Below, in pieces: positions 29,239 to 36,530 of a stretch of 44,126 bases of DNA (positions are counted from its first letter, which is position 1; each line of letters begins with the position of its first letter). Made by a program: the position numbers and the translations under genes. The stretch is from positions 1-44,126 of the forward strand of contig WTGX01000030.1 of assembly GCA_011523385.1 (NCBI GenBank), in the 5' to 3' direction. This stretch comes from Nitrospira sp. (GTDB taxonomy: Bacteria; Nitrospirota; Nitrospiria; Nitrospirales; UBA8639). The notes beneath the pieces are model-generated. The model had not been told where the DNA came from. It did no database searches and worked only from the letters and a program-made list of their open reading frames with translations.

Positions 29239-29601
29239 TCAGTCTCCTTCTTCCAATCGAAGATCGTGCGCGTCCGTGAGCAGCATGTAGGCTTCACCCC
29301 ACTGGTTGGGACTTTCCAGACTCCACGCCTCCCGGACTCCTTCTTGTTTCAACCGTAGCCCCCACACGCCTCCAAACACCACGTATGCCGCTCCGCGTCC
29401 GGATTCCTCAACGGGCTGCACCATGGCCTGGCATTCCGGACGGTCTTCATTATCGGTCCATCCCACGACGTCGCACCATTCACCTCGAGAAGAACGTTCG
29501 TAACTCTTGACTTGTTGAAGACGTTTTGCCGGGCCCAACTCCTTAAACCGGAGAAAGACGGACGACTCACAGTTGGGGTTCTGTTCCACCTCGATGAACA
29601 T
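29239..29601 (-). CDS. Hypothetical protein
   Basis: A 120-residue acidic cytosolic protein with no signal or membrane segment. Distinctive parts are NCESSVFLRFKELGPAKRLQQVKSYERSSRGEWCDVVGW and AAYVVFGGVWGLRLKQEGVREAWSLESPNQWGEAYMLL, suggestive of a beta-rich single domain. I recognise no family. It is placed tightly between two plus-strand genes, and its start lies 57 nt from the divergent gene at 29658. It fits the spacing of a real gene rather than a shadow. Confidence 0.6.
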   Translation of the reverse strand: MFIEVEQNPNCESSVFLRFKELGPAKRLQQVKSYERSSRGEWCDVVGWTDNEDRPECQAMVQPVEESGRGAAYVVFGGVWGLRLKQEGVREAWSLESPNQWGEAYMLLTDAHDLRLEEGD

Positions 29602-29614
29602 CGGCGCCCCCGTA

Positions 29615-29644
29615 TTGACGGCTTTTATTCACGGTTGCTAGACT
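29615..29644 (+). promoter_or_regulatory. Candidate promoter for the gene at 29658
   Basis: TTGACG (29615-29620) and TAGACT (29639-29644) are 18 nt apart. The expected start point is only about 7 nt before the ATG, and no ribosome-binding site is visible. Confidence 0.45.
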
Positions 29645-29657
29645 GATTTCACTGCCC

Positions 29658-30074
29658 ATGCAACCTCCAGAATCCCTCCCCACTTCCGTTGCTCCGGATA
29701 CTCCCCACGACGCGGCTCTCCAGGACGACCTGTCAGAAGGGCAATCGATTTCCTTTCCGCGCCGGCGCTCCGTCCGGATCACCCTCTATGTTTTTCTGGG
29801 CGCCTTTGCCCTGTCCATGCTCGCATGGGGGTTTCTGCCGGGATTCCTGGACCCGACGTTTGAACGCCACATCCAGGACAAGGACGTCATCGTGGGCATG
29901 ACCCGGGAACAAGCCATTGAGGCCTGGGGCTCGCCCTACCAGATGAACATCACGTATACCGACCGCGGCGTCCGCCGGGAAGAATGGGTCTACGAAGACT
30001 GGATCGAAGCGGGGTCCGTCAAGCACCGCTATCTGTATTTTGAAGAAGGCGTCCTGGTCGGGGGATGGAAATAA
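29658..30074 (+). CDS. Single-pass membrane protein with BamE/SmpA-like motif
   Basis: A 138-residue protein. The N-terminal 35 residues are polar, then one membrane helix (ITLYVFLGAFALSMLAWGFL) follows. A C-terminal domain comes next: DKDVIVGMTREQAIEAWGSPYQMN ... RREEWVYEDW ... HRYLYFEEGVLVGGW. The VGMTREQ---A-G-P element followed by a strand with Y-E and a final FE-G-L-W is the layout of BamE-like outer-membrane assembly accessory domains. It has no lipobox, so it is anchored by the helix. It is transcribed divergently from the hypothetical gene at 29239. Confidence 0.65.
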   Translation: MQPPESLPTSVAPDTPHDAALQDDLSEGQSISFPRRRSVRITLYVFLGAFALSMLAWGFLPGFLDPTFERHIQDKDVIVGMTREQAIEAWGSPYQMNITYTDRGVRREEWVYEDWIEAGSVKHRYLYFEEGVLVGGWK

Positions 30075-30122
30075 TCCTTTGCGCCAGATCGTCCCTTGGC
30101 CCGTCCAGCCGTCGCTGAGGCC

Positions 30123-30413
30123 CTAAGGGGTTTCCGTAATCTGAACCCGCCTCTCCCGTTCGTTGCCTCCACTGACCACGAGCACCCGTTTCCACTCTCG
30201 AATTTGATAGACGGCCCAGGCATTGGGCTGTTCCTGGAAAAACGCTTGCGAATCCTCGCCCTTGGCACTCAGATAGGTCGGCTCCGTAAATCCTTCATCC
30301 AGAACGTAGTCCATCAGATTTTCAGTTGTCATCCCTTTCCCCCGCAAGGCCACATGCGACAGAAAGGTCAGAATTTCATCGGGGTCCGCCAACGAGACCG
30401 GATCAAAAGCCAT
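30123..30413 (-). CDS. Hypothetical protein
   Basis: A 96-residue protein with no signal or membrane segment and no recognised family. A helical N-terminal part (DPVSLADPDEILTFLSHVALRGKGMTTENLMDYVLDEGF) is followed by a beta-rich part (NAWAVYQIREWKRVLVVSGGN). The frame is clean, and it is divergent from the TenA/PqqC-like gene with a 152-nt spacer. Confidence 0.55.
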   Translation of the reverse strand: MAFDPVSLADPDEILTFLSHVALRGKGMTTENLMDYVLDEGFTEPTYLSAKGEDSQAFFQEQPNAWAVYQIREWKRVLVVSGGNERERRVQITETP

Positions 30414-30534
30414 GTTGTTTTTACCTTGGTTATGATATGCTGATTAAAAGGCATTGTAGGGTGACAAAAACGGGAAACGCAAATCGTAACGTCTTTGTGT
30501 ACGTGTTCTGCTCATATTCACGTTCCACCTGCAC

Positions 30535-30549
30535 TTGATCGTAGATCAA
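30535..30549. promoter_or_regulatory. Palindromic site ahead of the TenA/PqqC-like gene
   Basis: A perfect inverted repeat TTGATC-GTA-GATCAA lies 16 nt before the ATG at 30566. The position suits an operator, but I cannot place a clear -10/-35 pair beside it. Confidence 0.35.
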
Positions 30550-30565
30550 TCATCTATCCTGCTCC

Positions 30566-31315
30566 ATGATGTGGAAGCTTTCGGCTGAACAGTTCCGCGA
30601 CCGCATTTTCGACGTTCTCGGCCGTAAGCAACACTGGTCGACACCCCATTTCAACGGAAGCACCGTCACCAAGGAACAACTCAACGTTCATTTCCGCCAG
30701 GAATACGCCGTCTATCTTCGCGATTTTGCCGTCCTGCTCGCGAGAATCGTCGGGAAAAATCCCCCCTGGCAGATCCGTCGTCACCTGGCCACGACGATCT
30801 ACGAAGAAGAAACCGGCAGGCTTTCGCTGGGCAAACCGCGCCAGGAACTCTTTCTTCAAATGATGATGGGTTTAGGGTACAAACGGGCTGAATTTCGTGA
30901 CGTCGAATTGTTGTCAAGAAGTTACGCGTATCGGGAATGGCTTGATAAAATCTGTGACCGGGAAGATTGGATTGTAGGCGCGGCGGTGCTCACCATTTTC
31001 GTTGAAGGCTCCGTCCACGACCGGGACGAAGTCATGAATCAGAAAACCCCAAAATCCAATGCGGACGTTGAAGACATCGTGAAGAAACATCCCCTCGTGG
31101 CCTACCACGGACTCTCCCCGGAACACCTTGACCTGATCCGCGCACGCGAGATGATCGAACCTTGCAACCGCTCCGTCGTCTATGACCTGATCGTCAAAGA
31201 AGCCGTGGAATCCGGCACCAAAAATTTGATCCTGGAGAAATTGGAAACGGGATTGAACGTATGGCTCCAATACCGTGACGGCATTGCCCGGGCCTGTGGC
31301 CTCAGGCAGCCGTAG
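30566..31315 (+). CDS. TenA/PqqC-like heme-oxygenase-fold protein
   Basis: A 249-residue all-alpha protein of the TENA/THI-4/PqqC superfamily, several members of which are diiron oxidases or oxygenases. Features are FDVLGRKQHWSTPHFNGSTVTKEQLNVHFRQEYAVYLRDF, PPWQIRRHLATTIYEEETGRLSLGKPRQELFLQMMMGLG and AVLTIFVEGSVHDRDE, followed by LVAYHGLSPEHLDLIRAREMIEP near the C-terminus. The Glu and His residues in EEETG, VEGSVHDRDE and YHG--PEHLDLIRA are plausible metal ligands. No thiamine or PQQ genes are adjacent, so I do not assign TenA or PqqC. It is monocistronic. Confidence 0.75.
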   Translation: MMWKLSAEQFRDRIFDVLGRKQHWSTPHFNGSTVTKEQLNVHFRQEYAVYLRDFAVLLARIVGKNPPWQIRRHLATTIYEEETGRLSLGKPRQELFLQMMMGLGYKRAEFRDVELLSRSYAYREWLDKICDREDWIVGAAVLTIFVEGSVHDRDEVMNQKTPKSNADVEDIVKKHPLVAYHGLSPEHLDLIRAREMIEPCNRSVVYDLIVKEAVESGTKNLILEKLETGLNVWLQYRDGIARACGLRQP

Positions 31316-31408
31316 GGGTATGCTACGCGAACCCGACCGACGGGTTCCTCCCCTTCCGTCATCCTCGTATGTGTTCAGTCATTCCCTTCGACTTCGCTCA
31401 GGACAGGC
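31311..31408. repeat. Dispersed repeats after the TenA/PqqC-like gene
   Basis: A family B copy at 31311-31343 (GTAGGGGTATGCTACGCG, then AACCCGACCGACGGG) begins in the stop codon of the preceding gene. A fragment of the CTTCGACTTCGCTCAGGACAGG motif follows at 31384-31408. The remaining sequence up to 31524 is C-rich with no gene. Confidence 0.6.
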
Positions 31409-31524
31409 GTTGACAACGTTCCCGCGTCCTTGTGTGCGCCAGTGCCCCGCCTTTGAAAGACAACCCCCTCAATCCCCCTTCTCAGGGGGACGACAAACCC
31501 GCTCTCCCCTGAGCAGCGAGCCTC

Positions 31525-31884
31525 TTACCGCACGAGGAGATAGTGCAAAGCGGCATCTCCCAGAATTGCCGCCAACGCCGTGACGTTCAAGGCGACAAGG
31601 GAACGCCGTTCTTTCCCCCAACAGCGGGCAATCGCCCACACAATCAGCACTTGTGTCAGGATCGAAAAAGGGCGGTGTACGTGAGACGAAATTCCGCCGC
31701 CTTCACTGGCAATCGCCGTCACGGCCGCCAAGCCATAACACATGAGGGCTCCGGCTTGAATCCTGATCATGGTCCGATCCATGTTCCGGCGAACGGCCGC
31801 TACCAGGGCCGTTGTCAAACACACCACCACGACCAACAAAAGCAAGGGGAACAGGGGCCATAGCGTTTTTGCACTCAGTTCCAT
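31525..31884 (-). CDS. Small integral membrane protein
   Basis: A 119-residue protein with about four membrane helices: LFPLLLLVVVVCLTTALVAAV, IRIQAGALMCYGLAAVTAIA, ILTQVLIVWAIARCW and LVALNVTALAAILGDAALHYLL. The loop GGGISSHVHRPFSIL contains two histidines. I do not recognise a family. It is flanked on both sides by dispersed repeats and stands alone on the minus strand. Confidence 0.6.
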   Translation of the reverse strand: MELSAKTLWPLFPLLLLVVVVCLTTALVAAVRRNMDRTMIRIQAGALMCYGLAAVTAIASEGGGISSHVHRPFSILTQVLIVWAIARCWGKERRSLVALNVTALAAILGDAALHYLLVR

Positions 31885-31906
31885 GATTTCTTCCTTCTAA
31901 GGGCAC

Positions 31907-31991
31907 GTCGGGGTATGCTACACTCACCCGCCCTACGTAGATCGCATTCCCCTACTCTACCCCTCCTATCCTCCCCTTACAAAGGGGAGGG
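31907..31991. repeat. Adjacent family B and family C repeats
   Basis: Positions 31907-31940 are a family B copy (GTCGGGGTATGCTACACTC, then ACCCGCCCTACG). Positions 31955-31991 are a family C copy (CTCTACCCCTCCTATCC, then TCCCCTTACAAAGGGGAGGG), matching 8955-8991. Confidence 0.7.
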
Positions 31992-32120
31992 ACTCGTAGC
32001 AACCCGCTCTATGTGGCAAAGCCTGGCCCAGACGTTTGTAATCGGGGAATATGGGGTATATAGGGCATTTCAACCTTGCCGCATTTTTGATATGGTAGGA
32101 TTCGAGACTCCGGTGATGGT

Positions 32121-33077
32121 ATGAATATTCGCCCACGCATTTTGCTGATTGTTTTTCTGGGGACATTGTTCCTTAGTGGATGTGTGGGAACTCCTCAAAT
32201 CGAGACTTCCATTCATGAGGGGCCGGACGGCTCCCTTATGCTGCAAACCGTCTCGAAAGGCTCGCTCCGGCCTTCCCATCCGGCTCACGTCTCGGTCGAA
32301 ACCTTCGAAAAGATTTTAACCGGCATCCATTATCGACGGTCCCCTGCAAGGTGGCTGCAACGGCTGATGGACAGCGGGGCAAAATCATCGCCCCTGCTTT
32401 CCCCGGAACAGGTCGCGTTTTGGGCACCTCACTTACAACGCGCCTTTCTGCAGGTCACGGCTGAAGAACAAGTCTTCATGCGTATTCCCTTACCGTCAAT
32501 ACCGGAGATTCAAAACCTGACCGGCATGCTATCCTTCGAACAGAACGACCTGCATATGGCCTTGAGTTTATCCGGTTTCTCAGGCCGGCGCCCGCATTCC
32601 AAAACCAAACCCAGGAACTCCGAGGCTTTGGGGGTCACGAGGCCCACAGTCGTGTTTCTACCCAAGACCGCCATCAAAACGTCCTGGGATCAGGAAACGG
32701 TCACGAAGTTCACCATTGATATCGCTTCGCTGGCGATGCCGGACGGAGCGGGCTTCGAGGACAGTTACGCACAGCCCTCGCCGCCCGATGACACGCCACG
32801 CCTCATGGTTCCGAAAGTCAGTCCTCAAGCCCCTCTTCCCCGGCAGTTGAACCCTTCTCCTCCATCCGTTTCCAAGGACAGCACCAAGACCCCCTCGCTG
32901 CCCGATGCCTCGCCACCCCGCGTTGTCCAGCCGGTCATTCCTCCGGACCGCCCCATTATCCGGTTGGAAACCCCACCGTCCGAGACCCTCATGAAGGAAC
33001 TTCGAGCCTTGCGCCGCGAATTGTCCAGGCAAAAACAGGAAATCGAACGCTTGAAGAAACAACGGAAGTCCCCTTAA
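32121..33077 (+). CDS. Putative lipoprotein with C-terminal coiled coil
   Basis: A 318-residue protein. The lipoprotein signal is clear: RILLIVFLGTLFLSGC with the modified cysteine near residue 21. The folded part (about 40-215) includes LQTVSKGSLRPSHPAHVSVETFEKILTGI and VFLPKTAIKTSWDQETVTKFTIDIASL. A long proline-rich stretch follows (PSPPDDTPRL ... PPRVVQPVIPPDRP), and a short coiled coil (LMKELRALRRELSRQKQEIERLKKQRK) ends it. This suits an outer-membrane lipoprotein spanning part of the periplasm. I do not recognise the family. Its 3' end overlaps that of the convergent exonuclease by 4 nt. Confidence 0.7.
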   Translation: MNIRPRILLIVFLGTLFLSGCVGTPQIETSIHEGPDGSLMLQTVSKGSLRPSHPAHVSVETFEKILTGIHYRRSPARWLQRLMDSGAKSSPLLSPEQVAFWAPHLQRAFLQVTAEEQVFMRIPLPSIPEIQNLTGMLSFEQNDLHMALSLSGFSGRRPHSKTKPRNSEALGVTRPTVVFLPKTAIKTSWDQETVTKFTIDIASLAMPDGAGFEDSYAQPSPPDDTPRLMVPKVSPQAPLPRQLNPSPPSVSKDSTKTPSLPDASPPRVVQPVIPPDRPIIRLETPPSETLMKELRALRRELSRQKQEIERLKKQRKSP

Positions 33078-33790
33078 CTCACCTCGATCAGTTGGGGATT
33101 TTTGAGGAGCACGTCGCTGCCGAGCGGGGCGCGGAACATCATGCGTTGGTAGCAGGCATAGGTGACATACGTGTCGCGCAGACAATACTCGGCGATCTCC
33201 CGTCTTTGCCCTTGAGCCCACATGTCAGCCACCTGCTTGCCGCTTCCGGATTTGGTTTCGACCTGTAACGCCCTGGCCAACACGTCCAGTTTGACCCAGC
33301 CACGGTTGTCCCAGTTGCTCCATACGGCCATCACGTCATAGACCGGCTCCGTGCGAAATCTGGCCAAACTGATCTCCATCGACGGTTTGACGCGGTGAAT
33401 GATCGAACGCTTTTTCAGAAACGGGAGATCGAAACCCAGCCCATTGTACGTAATAAATAGCGAGGGCCGCAGTTCGCCCAGACGAGTCCAGAACTTCCAA
33501 AGGAGTTCCTGCTCCCGGTCGCCGTACCAACTCACCGCCCCACGGAACTCCATGGTGTCGGAGAATATCAGGAGCCCGATGCACACGATCCGGCTGAAGG
33601 TTCCGTCAAAGGACGACTGCTCATATTTTTCATCTTCCTTTCGCCTTTGCTCACGTGCCTCGGCCTGAGTGAATAAATCACCCGCGTCATTCCCTTCGCA
33701 GGGTTCAAGGGCAACCGAATCGATGCCGACAAAACGCGCCCATTCTTCCCGTGGAGCTTGAATCGTTTCTATGTCCAACACGACTTTCAT
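33074..33790 (-). CDS. DEDD-type 3'-5' exonuclease, PolB-exonuclease-like
   Basis: A 238-residue RNase H-fold exonuclease. Motif I is VVLDIETI (D6, E8), motif II lies in FITYNGLGFDLPFLKKRS, and motif III is YCLRDTYVTYACYQRM, where the tyrosine-type (DEDDy) arrangement fits. It matches the stand-alone predicted 3'-5' exonucleases related to the DNA polymerase B proofreading domain. It probably trims single-stranded DNA or RNA ends in the cytosol. It lies just downstream of mutT-like and mutY genes on the same strand (28-nt gap), which suggests a DNA-repair transcript. Confidence 0.82.
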   Translation of the reverse strand: MKVVLDIETIQAPREEWARFVGIDSVALEPCEGNDAGDLFTQAEAREQRRKEDEKYEQSSFDGTFSRIVCIGLLIFSDTMEFRGAVSWYGDREQELLWKFWTRLGELRPSLFITYNGLGFDLPFLKKRSIIHRVKPSMEISLARFRTEPVYDVMAVWSNWDNRGWVKLDVLARALQVETKSGSGKQVADMWAQGQRREIAEYCLRDTYVTYACYQRMMFRAPLGSDVLLKNPQLIEVS

Positions 33791-33818
33791 AGGCTGCCAA
33801 CCGAATGGCCGTCCCCAT

Positions 33819-34232
33819 TTACGTTTCCCGGCTCCCGGCCAGTTTCGTCAAGTGAGCCACGACCGGCCCGTCAGCCGGAGGAAATGAATACTCGGCCAGC
33901 TCCTCGGGCGTCACCCACCGGAATTCCGCGCAACCCAATGGCTGCGGTTCACCCCGGGACAGGGAACACGCAAAAAAATGCAGTTCCACGCTCTTGTCCG
34001 GATAGTCGTAACGCGTCACCGTCAACGGTTTCGGCGCGGTTATTTCAATGCCCACTTCTTCGAACACCTCACGGCGGGCACAGGCCTCGAACGTTTCGTC
34101 CGCTTCGCGCTTCCCACCGGGAAACTCCCAATAGCCCGCCAAGTGAACGCCGGCTTCCCGGCAGGTAATCAAATACCGGCCCCGGTGTTCAATCACGGCG
34201 GCGGCGACCTGGAGGATTTTCCTTTCAGCCAT
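33819..34232 (-). CDS. MutT-like Nudix hydrolase
   Basis: A 137-residue Nudix protein. The Nudix box is complete: G40-KREAD-E46 ... R54 E55 V56 F57 E58 E59 V60 G61 I62. It is preceded by AGYWEFPGGK, typical of 8-oxo-dGTP-cleaving MutT enzymes and of the MutY C-terminal domain. I chose the ATG at 34232, just after the mutY stop, because the family start (KILQVAAAVIEHRGRYLI) follows it; the frame remains open into mutY. The MutY next door has no Nudix-like C-terminal domain, so this gene may supply that role in trans or simply sanitise the nucleotide pool. Confidence 0.88.
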   Translation of the reverse strand: MAERKILQVAAAVIEHRGRYLITCREAGVHLAGYWEFPGGKREADETFEACARREVFEEVGIEITAPKPLTVTRYDYPDKSVELHFFACSLSRGEPQPLGCAEFRWVTPEELAEYSFPPADGPVVAHLTKLAGSRET

Positions 34233-34243
34233 ATCCGGCGCAA

Positions 34244-34954
34244 CTATTTCGTGTCCACGGGATACGCCTTGCAAAATTCCCGCATCGGACAATACAGGCA
34301 GTATGGACTACGTGCCGTACACACCACCGCGCCGAAATCCATGAGGGCCTGATTGAAGTCATAGCCCTTACCCTTGGGGATCAGAGCTTCGGACAAGGCC
34401 CAGAGTTTCGATTTTTGCGTTTTCGGATCACCCGTTCCCGCAAAGATTCGATGCAGCACCCGCATCACGTTCGTATCGAGAATCGGGGCATCTTCCTGAA
34501 AGGCAAAGGATCGAACCGCGCCCGCGGTGTATCGACCGATCCCTTTCATCGACTGCAATTGTTCGGCGTCGCGTGGAATCCTTCCGCCGTAATGGGCCAC
34601 TGCCTCACAGGCGATACTGTGGAGGCGGTACGGACGCACGTTGTACCCGAGGGGATACCACGTCTCCCGAACGTCATCCGGTTCGGCTTCGGCCAGATCC
34701 CTGAGCGTCGGATATTTTTCCAGGAACTCATGGTACTTGGGAATGACCCTGTCTACCTGTGTCTGCTGAAGCATGATTTCGGAGACGAGAATCCTGTACG
34801 GATCCGCGGTCCGCCGCCAAGGCAGGTCCCGTCCGAACTGGTCATACCATTTCAGTAAACGGATTTGGAACCGGCGCTTGATACCCCGGTCGAGCTTGGC
34901 CGGCAGCAATGGAGTCGGCTTGGACTGTTTGGAAGTCTTAGCTGGACGCGTCAT
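34244..34954 (-). CDS. mutY: A/G-specific adenine glycosylase, short form
   Basis: A 236-residue DNA glycosylase that removes adenine mispaired with 8-oxoguanine. Present are DLPWRRTADPYRILVSEIMLQQTQV (catalytic E59), the helix-hairpin-helix MKGIGRYTAGAVRSFAF, the catalytic-Asp motif PILDTNVMRVLHR, and the four cysteines of the [4Fe-4S] loop CTARSPYCLYCPMREFC at the very end. The usual C-terminal Nudix-like domain of about 120 residues, which reads 8-oxoguanine, is absent, and a separate MutT-like gene begins 11 nt later. I chose the ATG at 34954; the frame is open 23 codons upstream without similarity. Confidence 0.92.
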   Translation of the reverse strand: MTRPAKTSKQSKPTPLLPAKLDRGIKRRFQIRLLKWYDQFGRDLPWRRTADPYRILVSEIMLQQTQVDRVIPKYHEFLEKYPTLRDLAEAEPDDVRETWYPLGYNVRPYRLHSIACEAVAHYGGRIPRDAEQLQSMKGIGRYTAGAVRSFAFQEDAPILDTNVMRVLHRIFAGTGDPKTQKSKLWALSEALIPKGKGYDFNQALMDFGAVVCTARSPYCLYCPMREFCKAYPVDTK

Positions 34955-35005
34955 GGGCCTTGCTCGGATTGTAGGTAGAGAGGCGGCCCAATGCAAGCGG
35001 GAAGT

Positions 35006-35034
35006 GGGGGACGCTACGCTCACCCGACCCGGGG
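35006..35034. repeat. Partial family B repeat
   Basis: The segment reads GGGGGACGCTACGCTCACC followed by CGACCCGGGG. It lies between mutY and the DDAH-like gene. Confidence 0.5.
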
Positions 35035-35060
35035 ATCTCTTATCAATCCGACACTTCGTC

Positions 35061-35819
35061 TTACTCGATAAGCAGACTCAAACACGTCAGGCCCGCGTCG
35101 GCCTTGGCGAACTCGCCGAGATCAACGCACGTGGCGGCAAAGCCCTGCGACTCGATCACGTCGCGCGTCAATGGAGAGGAGGTTTGAACCAGCACCCCAC
35201 CGGGCAAACGTAGGACGTTCGCCCCGAACGGTTCTTCGGCCGGAACGTGTAATAGCCGGAACGCCCCCAAGACATCCGAATCGATCCAGTCCGGGTTCAC
35301 CAACAAGGTCTCATCGTCGAGGGAAGTACACGCCGTCTTCAGATGGAGGCACGCCTGTATGCCGACAGGCGTCACTTGGTATCCCAAGGGTTCCACAATC
35401 GCCCGAAGGGCTTCCACGCCCTCGCGATTCGTTCGAGTCGAGACTCCGATGTACAACGTTTTGCCCATGCGCAAGACGTCCCCGCCTTCGATCGTCGCAG
35501 GCGGCGGTATCGTCGCGAGGCGACGATACCGGGCAAGCACGGGAAACAGCAACGCGGGTTCGCCCTGCCGGGACGGCGTCCCCATCGACGTCATCATCGC
35601 CAATTCGTCGAGGATAACGGCATTATCCTCGATAAAGACACTGTCGGGAAACGCTTCTTCGGATGGAAGGACTTCAACGGCCACACCCAATTGCCGAAGG
35701 GCCTGGCAATAGGCTTCATGCTGCCGGCACGCCAGATCCCAGTCGATCCTTTCTCGAGGAACGTATGCGACTTCGCAATTCACGAGCGAGCACGCGGGCC
35801 GGCGGGTGAGGACAATCAT
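35061..35819 (-). CDS. Dimethylarginine dimethylaminohydrolase-like amidinohydrolase
   Basis: A 252-residue protein of the pentein fold. Members hydrolyse guanidino groups: methylated arginine to citrulline in DDAH, arginine in deiminases. The catalytic pair is in place: H159 in CLHLKTACTSLDD and the nucleophile C246 in AGLTCLSLLIE. The substrate-side motifs are PDSVFIEDNAVIL, ATIEGGDVLRMGKTLYIGVSTRTN, and LPGGVLVQTSS. Length matches bacterial DDAH rather than the longer arginine deiminases. No arginine-pathway genes are nearby, so the substrate is inferred only from the family. It is divergent from vapBC. Confidence 0.87.
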   Translation of the reverse strand: MIVLTRRPACSLVNCEVAYVPRERIDWDLACRQHEAYCQALRQLGVAVEVLPSEEAFPDSVFIEDNAVILDELAMMTSMGTPSRQGEPALLFPVLARYRRLATIPPPATIEGGDVLRMGKTLYIGVSTRTNREGVEALRAIVEPLGYQVTPVGIQACLHLKTACTSLDDETLLVNPDWIDSDVLGAFRLLHVPAEEPFGANVLRLPGGVLVQTSSPLTRDVIESQGFAATCVDLGEFAKADAGLTCLSLLIE

Positions 35820-35832
35820 TGTCAGCAGCTAA

Positions 35833-35861
35833 TTGACAGATTTCTGCTTGATCTGTATGCT
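35833..35861 (+). promoter_or_regulatory. Strong promoter of vapBC, predicted leaderless
   Basis: A consensus TTGACA (35833-35838) and TATGCT (35856-35861) are exactly 17 nt apart. The start point expected 7 nt after the -10 falls at 35868, one base before the vapB ATG at 35869. No ribosome-binding site is possible on such a transcript. Confidence 0.7.
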
Positions 35862-35868
35862 TTTCTGC

Positions 35869-36108
35869 ATGCGTACAACTCTCAATCTTGATGATCGCCT
35901 TTACCAGGCTGCAAAAATCCGGGCCACATCGCAAGGGACGACCGTCACGCAAGTCATCCAGGATGCCTTGAAGGAATTCCTTTATAGGCCGAGCCCGAGG
36001 CGCTCAAAGTATAAACTTCGCTGGCCCACTCAAAAAGGACGACTCCTTCCTGGGGTGAATCCCGACGATCGCACTTCCCTCTATGACGTCATGGACGACA
36101 AGGAATGA
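35869..36108 (+). CDS. vapB: VapB-type ribbon-helix-helix antitoxin
   Basis: A 79-residue antitoxin. The DNA-binding ribbon-helix-helix is MRTTLNLDDRLYQAAKIRATSQGTTVTQVIQDALKEFL. The toxin-wrapping tail is KYKLRWPTQKGRLLPGVNPDDRTSLYDVMDDKE. I start at 35869 because the RHH strand must begin there and the promoter leaves no room upstream. Its stop overlaps the vapC start in ATGA. The decayed module at 15816 is a paralogue with the same layout, useful as a reference for what that one has lost. Confidence 0.9.
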   Translation: MRTTLNLDDRLYQAAKIRATSQGTTVTQVIQDALKEFLYRPSPRRSKYKLRWPTQKGRLLPGVNPDDRTSLYDVMDDKE

Positions 36109-36530
36109 GGGCTCTTGACACTAACGTCCTCGTTCACGCCCATCGGAAGGAAATGACGAAGCACGCGGAGGCCAGGCGACTTCTTCACAACCTTTCGGAG
36201 GGGACAATGCCATGGGGACTGCCTGTTTTTTGCCTGGGCGAGTTTCTTCGCGTCGTGACGCACCACCGTGTCTTTACACCGCCCACCACGATGCAAAATG
36301 CTCTTGTGGCGTTGGACGGGTTACTTCAAAGCCCGTCCGTAAGGCTCTTGCTTCCGGGGGACCGGTACTGGTCCTGTTTACATAACGTGATTTCCCAGGG
36401 ACAAGCAACCGGCAACGTTGTGTTTGACGCCCAGATTGTTGCAGTTTGCCTGGAACATGGCGTCGACTTTTTGATTTCAGAAGATCGCGGGCTAAAACGT
36501 TTTGAAACCATTCAAGTTGTCTCGATTTGA
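36105..36530 (+). CDS. vapC: VapC-type PIN-domain ribonuclease toxin
   Basis: A 141-residue PIN-domain toxin with its metal-binding acidic residues: D5 in MRALDTNVLVHAH, E46 in CLGEFLRVV, and the Asp residues in GNVVFDAQIVAVCLEHGVDFLISEDRGLKRF. Such toxins cleave tRNA or rRNA when freed from VapB. The frame is intact and of normal length. Its last 29 nt overlap the longest open start of the sugar-binding-protein gene that follows, in another frame. The transporter operon may therefore be read from the vapBC promoter. Confidence 0.92.
   Translation: MRALDTNVLVHAHRKEMTKHAEARRLLHNLSEGTMPWGLPVFCLGEFLRVVTHHRVFTPPTTMQNALVALDGLLQSPSVRLLLPGDRYWSCLHNVISQGQATGNVVFDAQIVAVCLEHGVDFLISEDRGLKRFETIQVVSI

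Noticed and set aside
30566-31315. Assignment as PqqC or TenA
   Set aside because: The fold fits but diagnostic residues and pathway genes are not evident, so only the superfamily is claimed.
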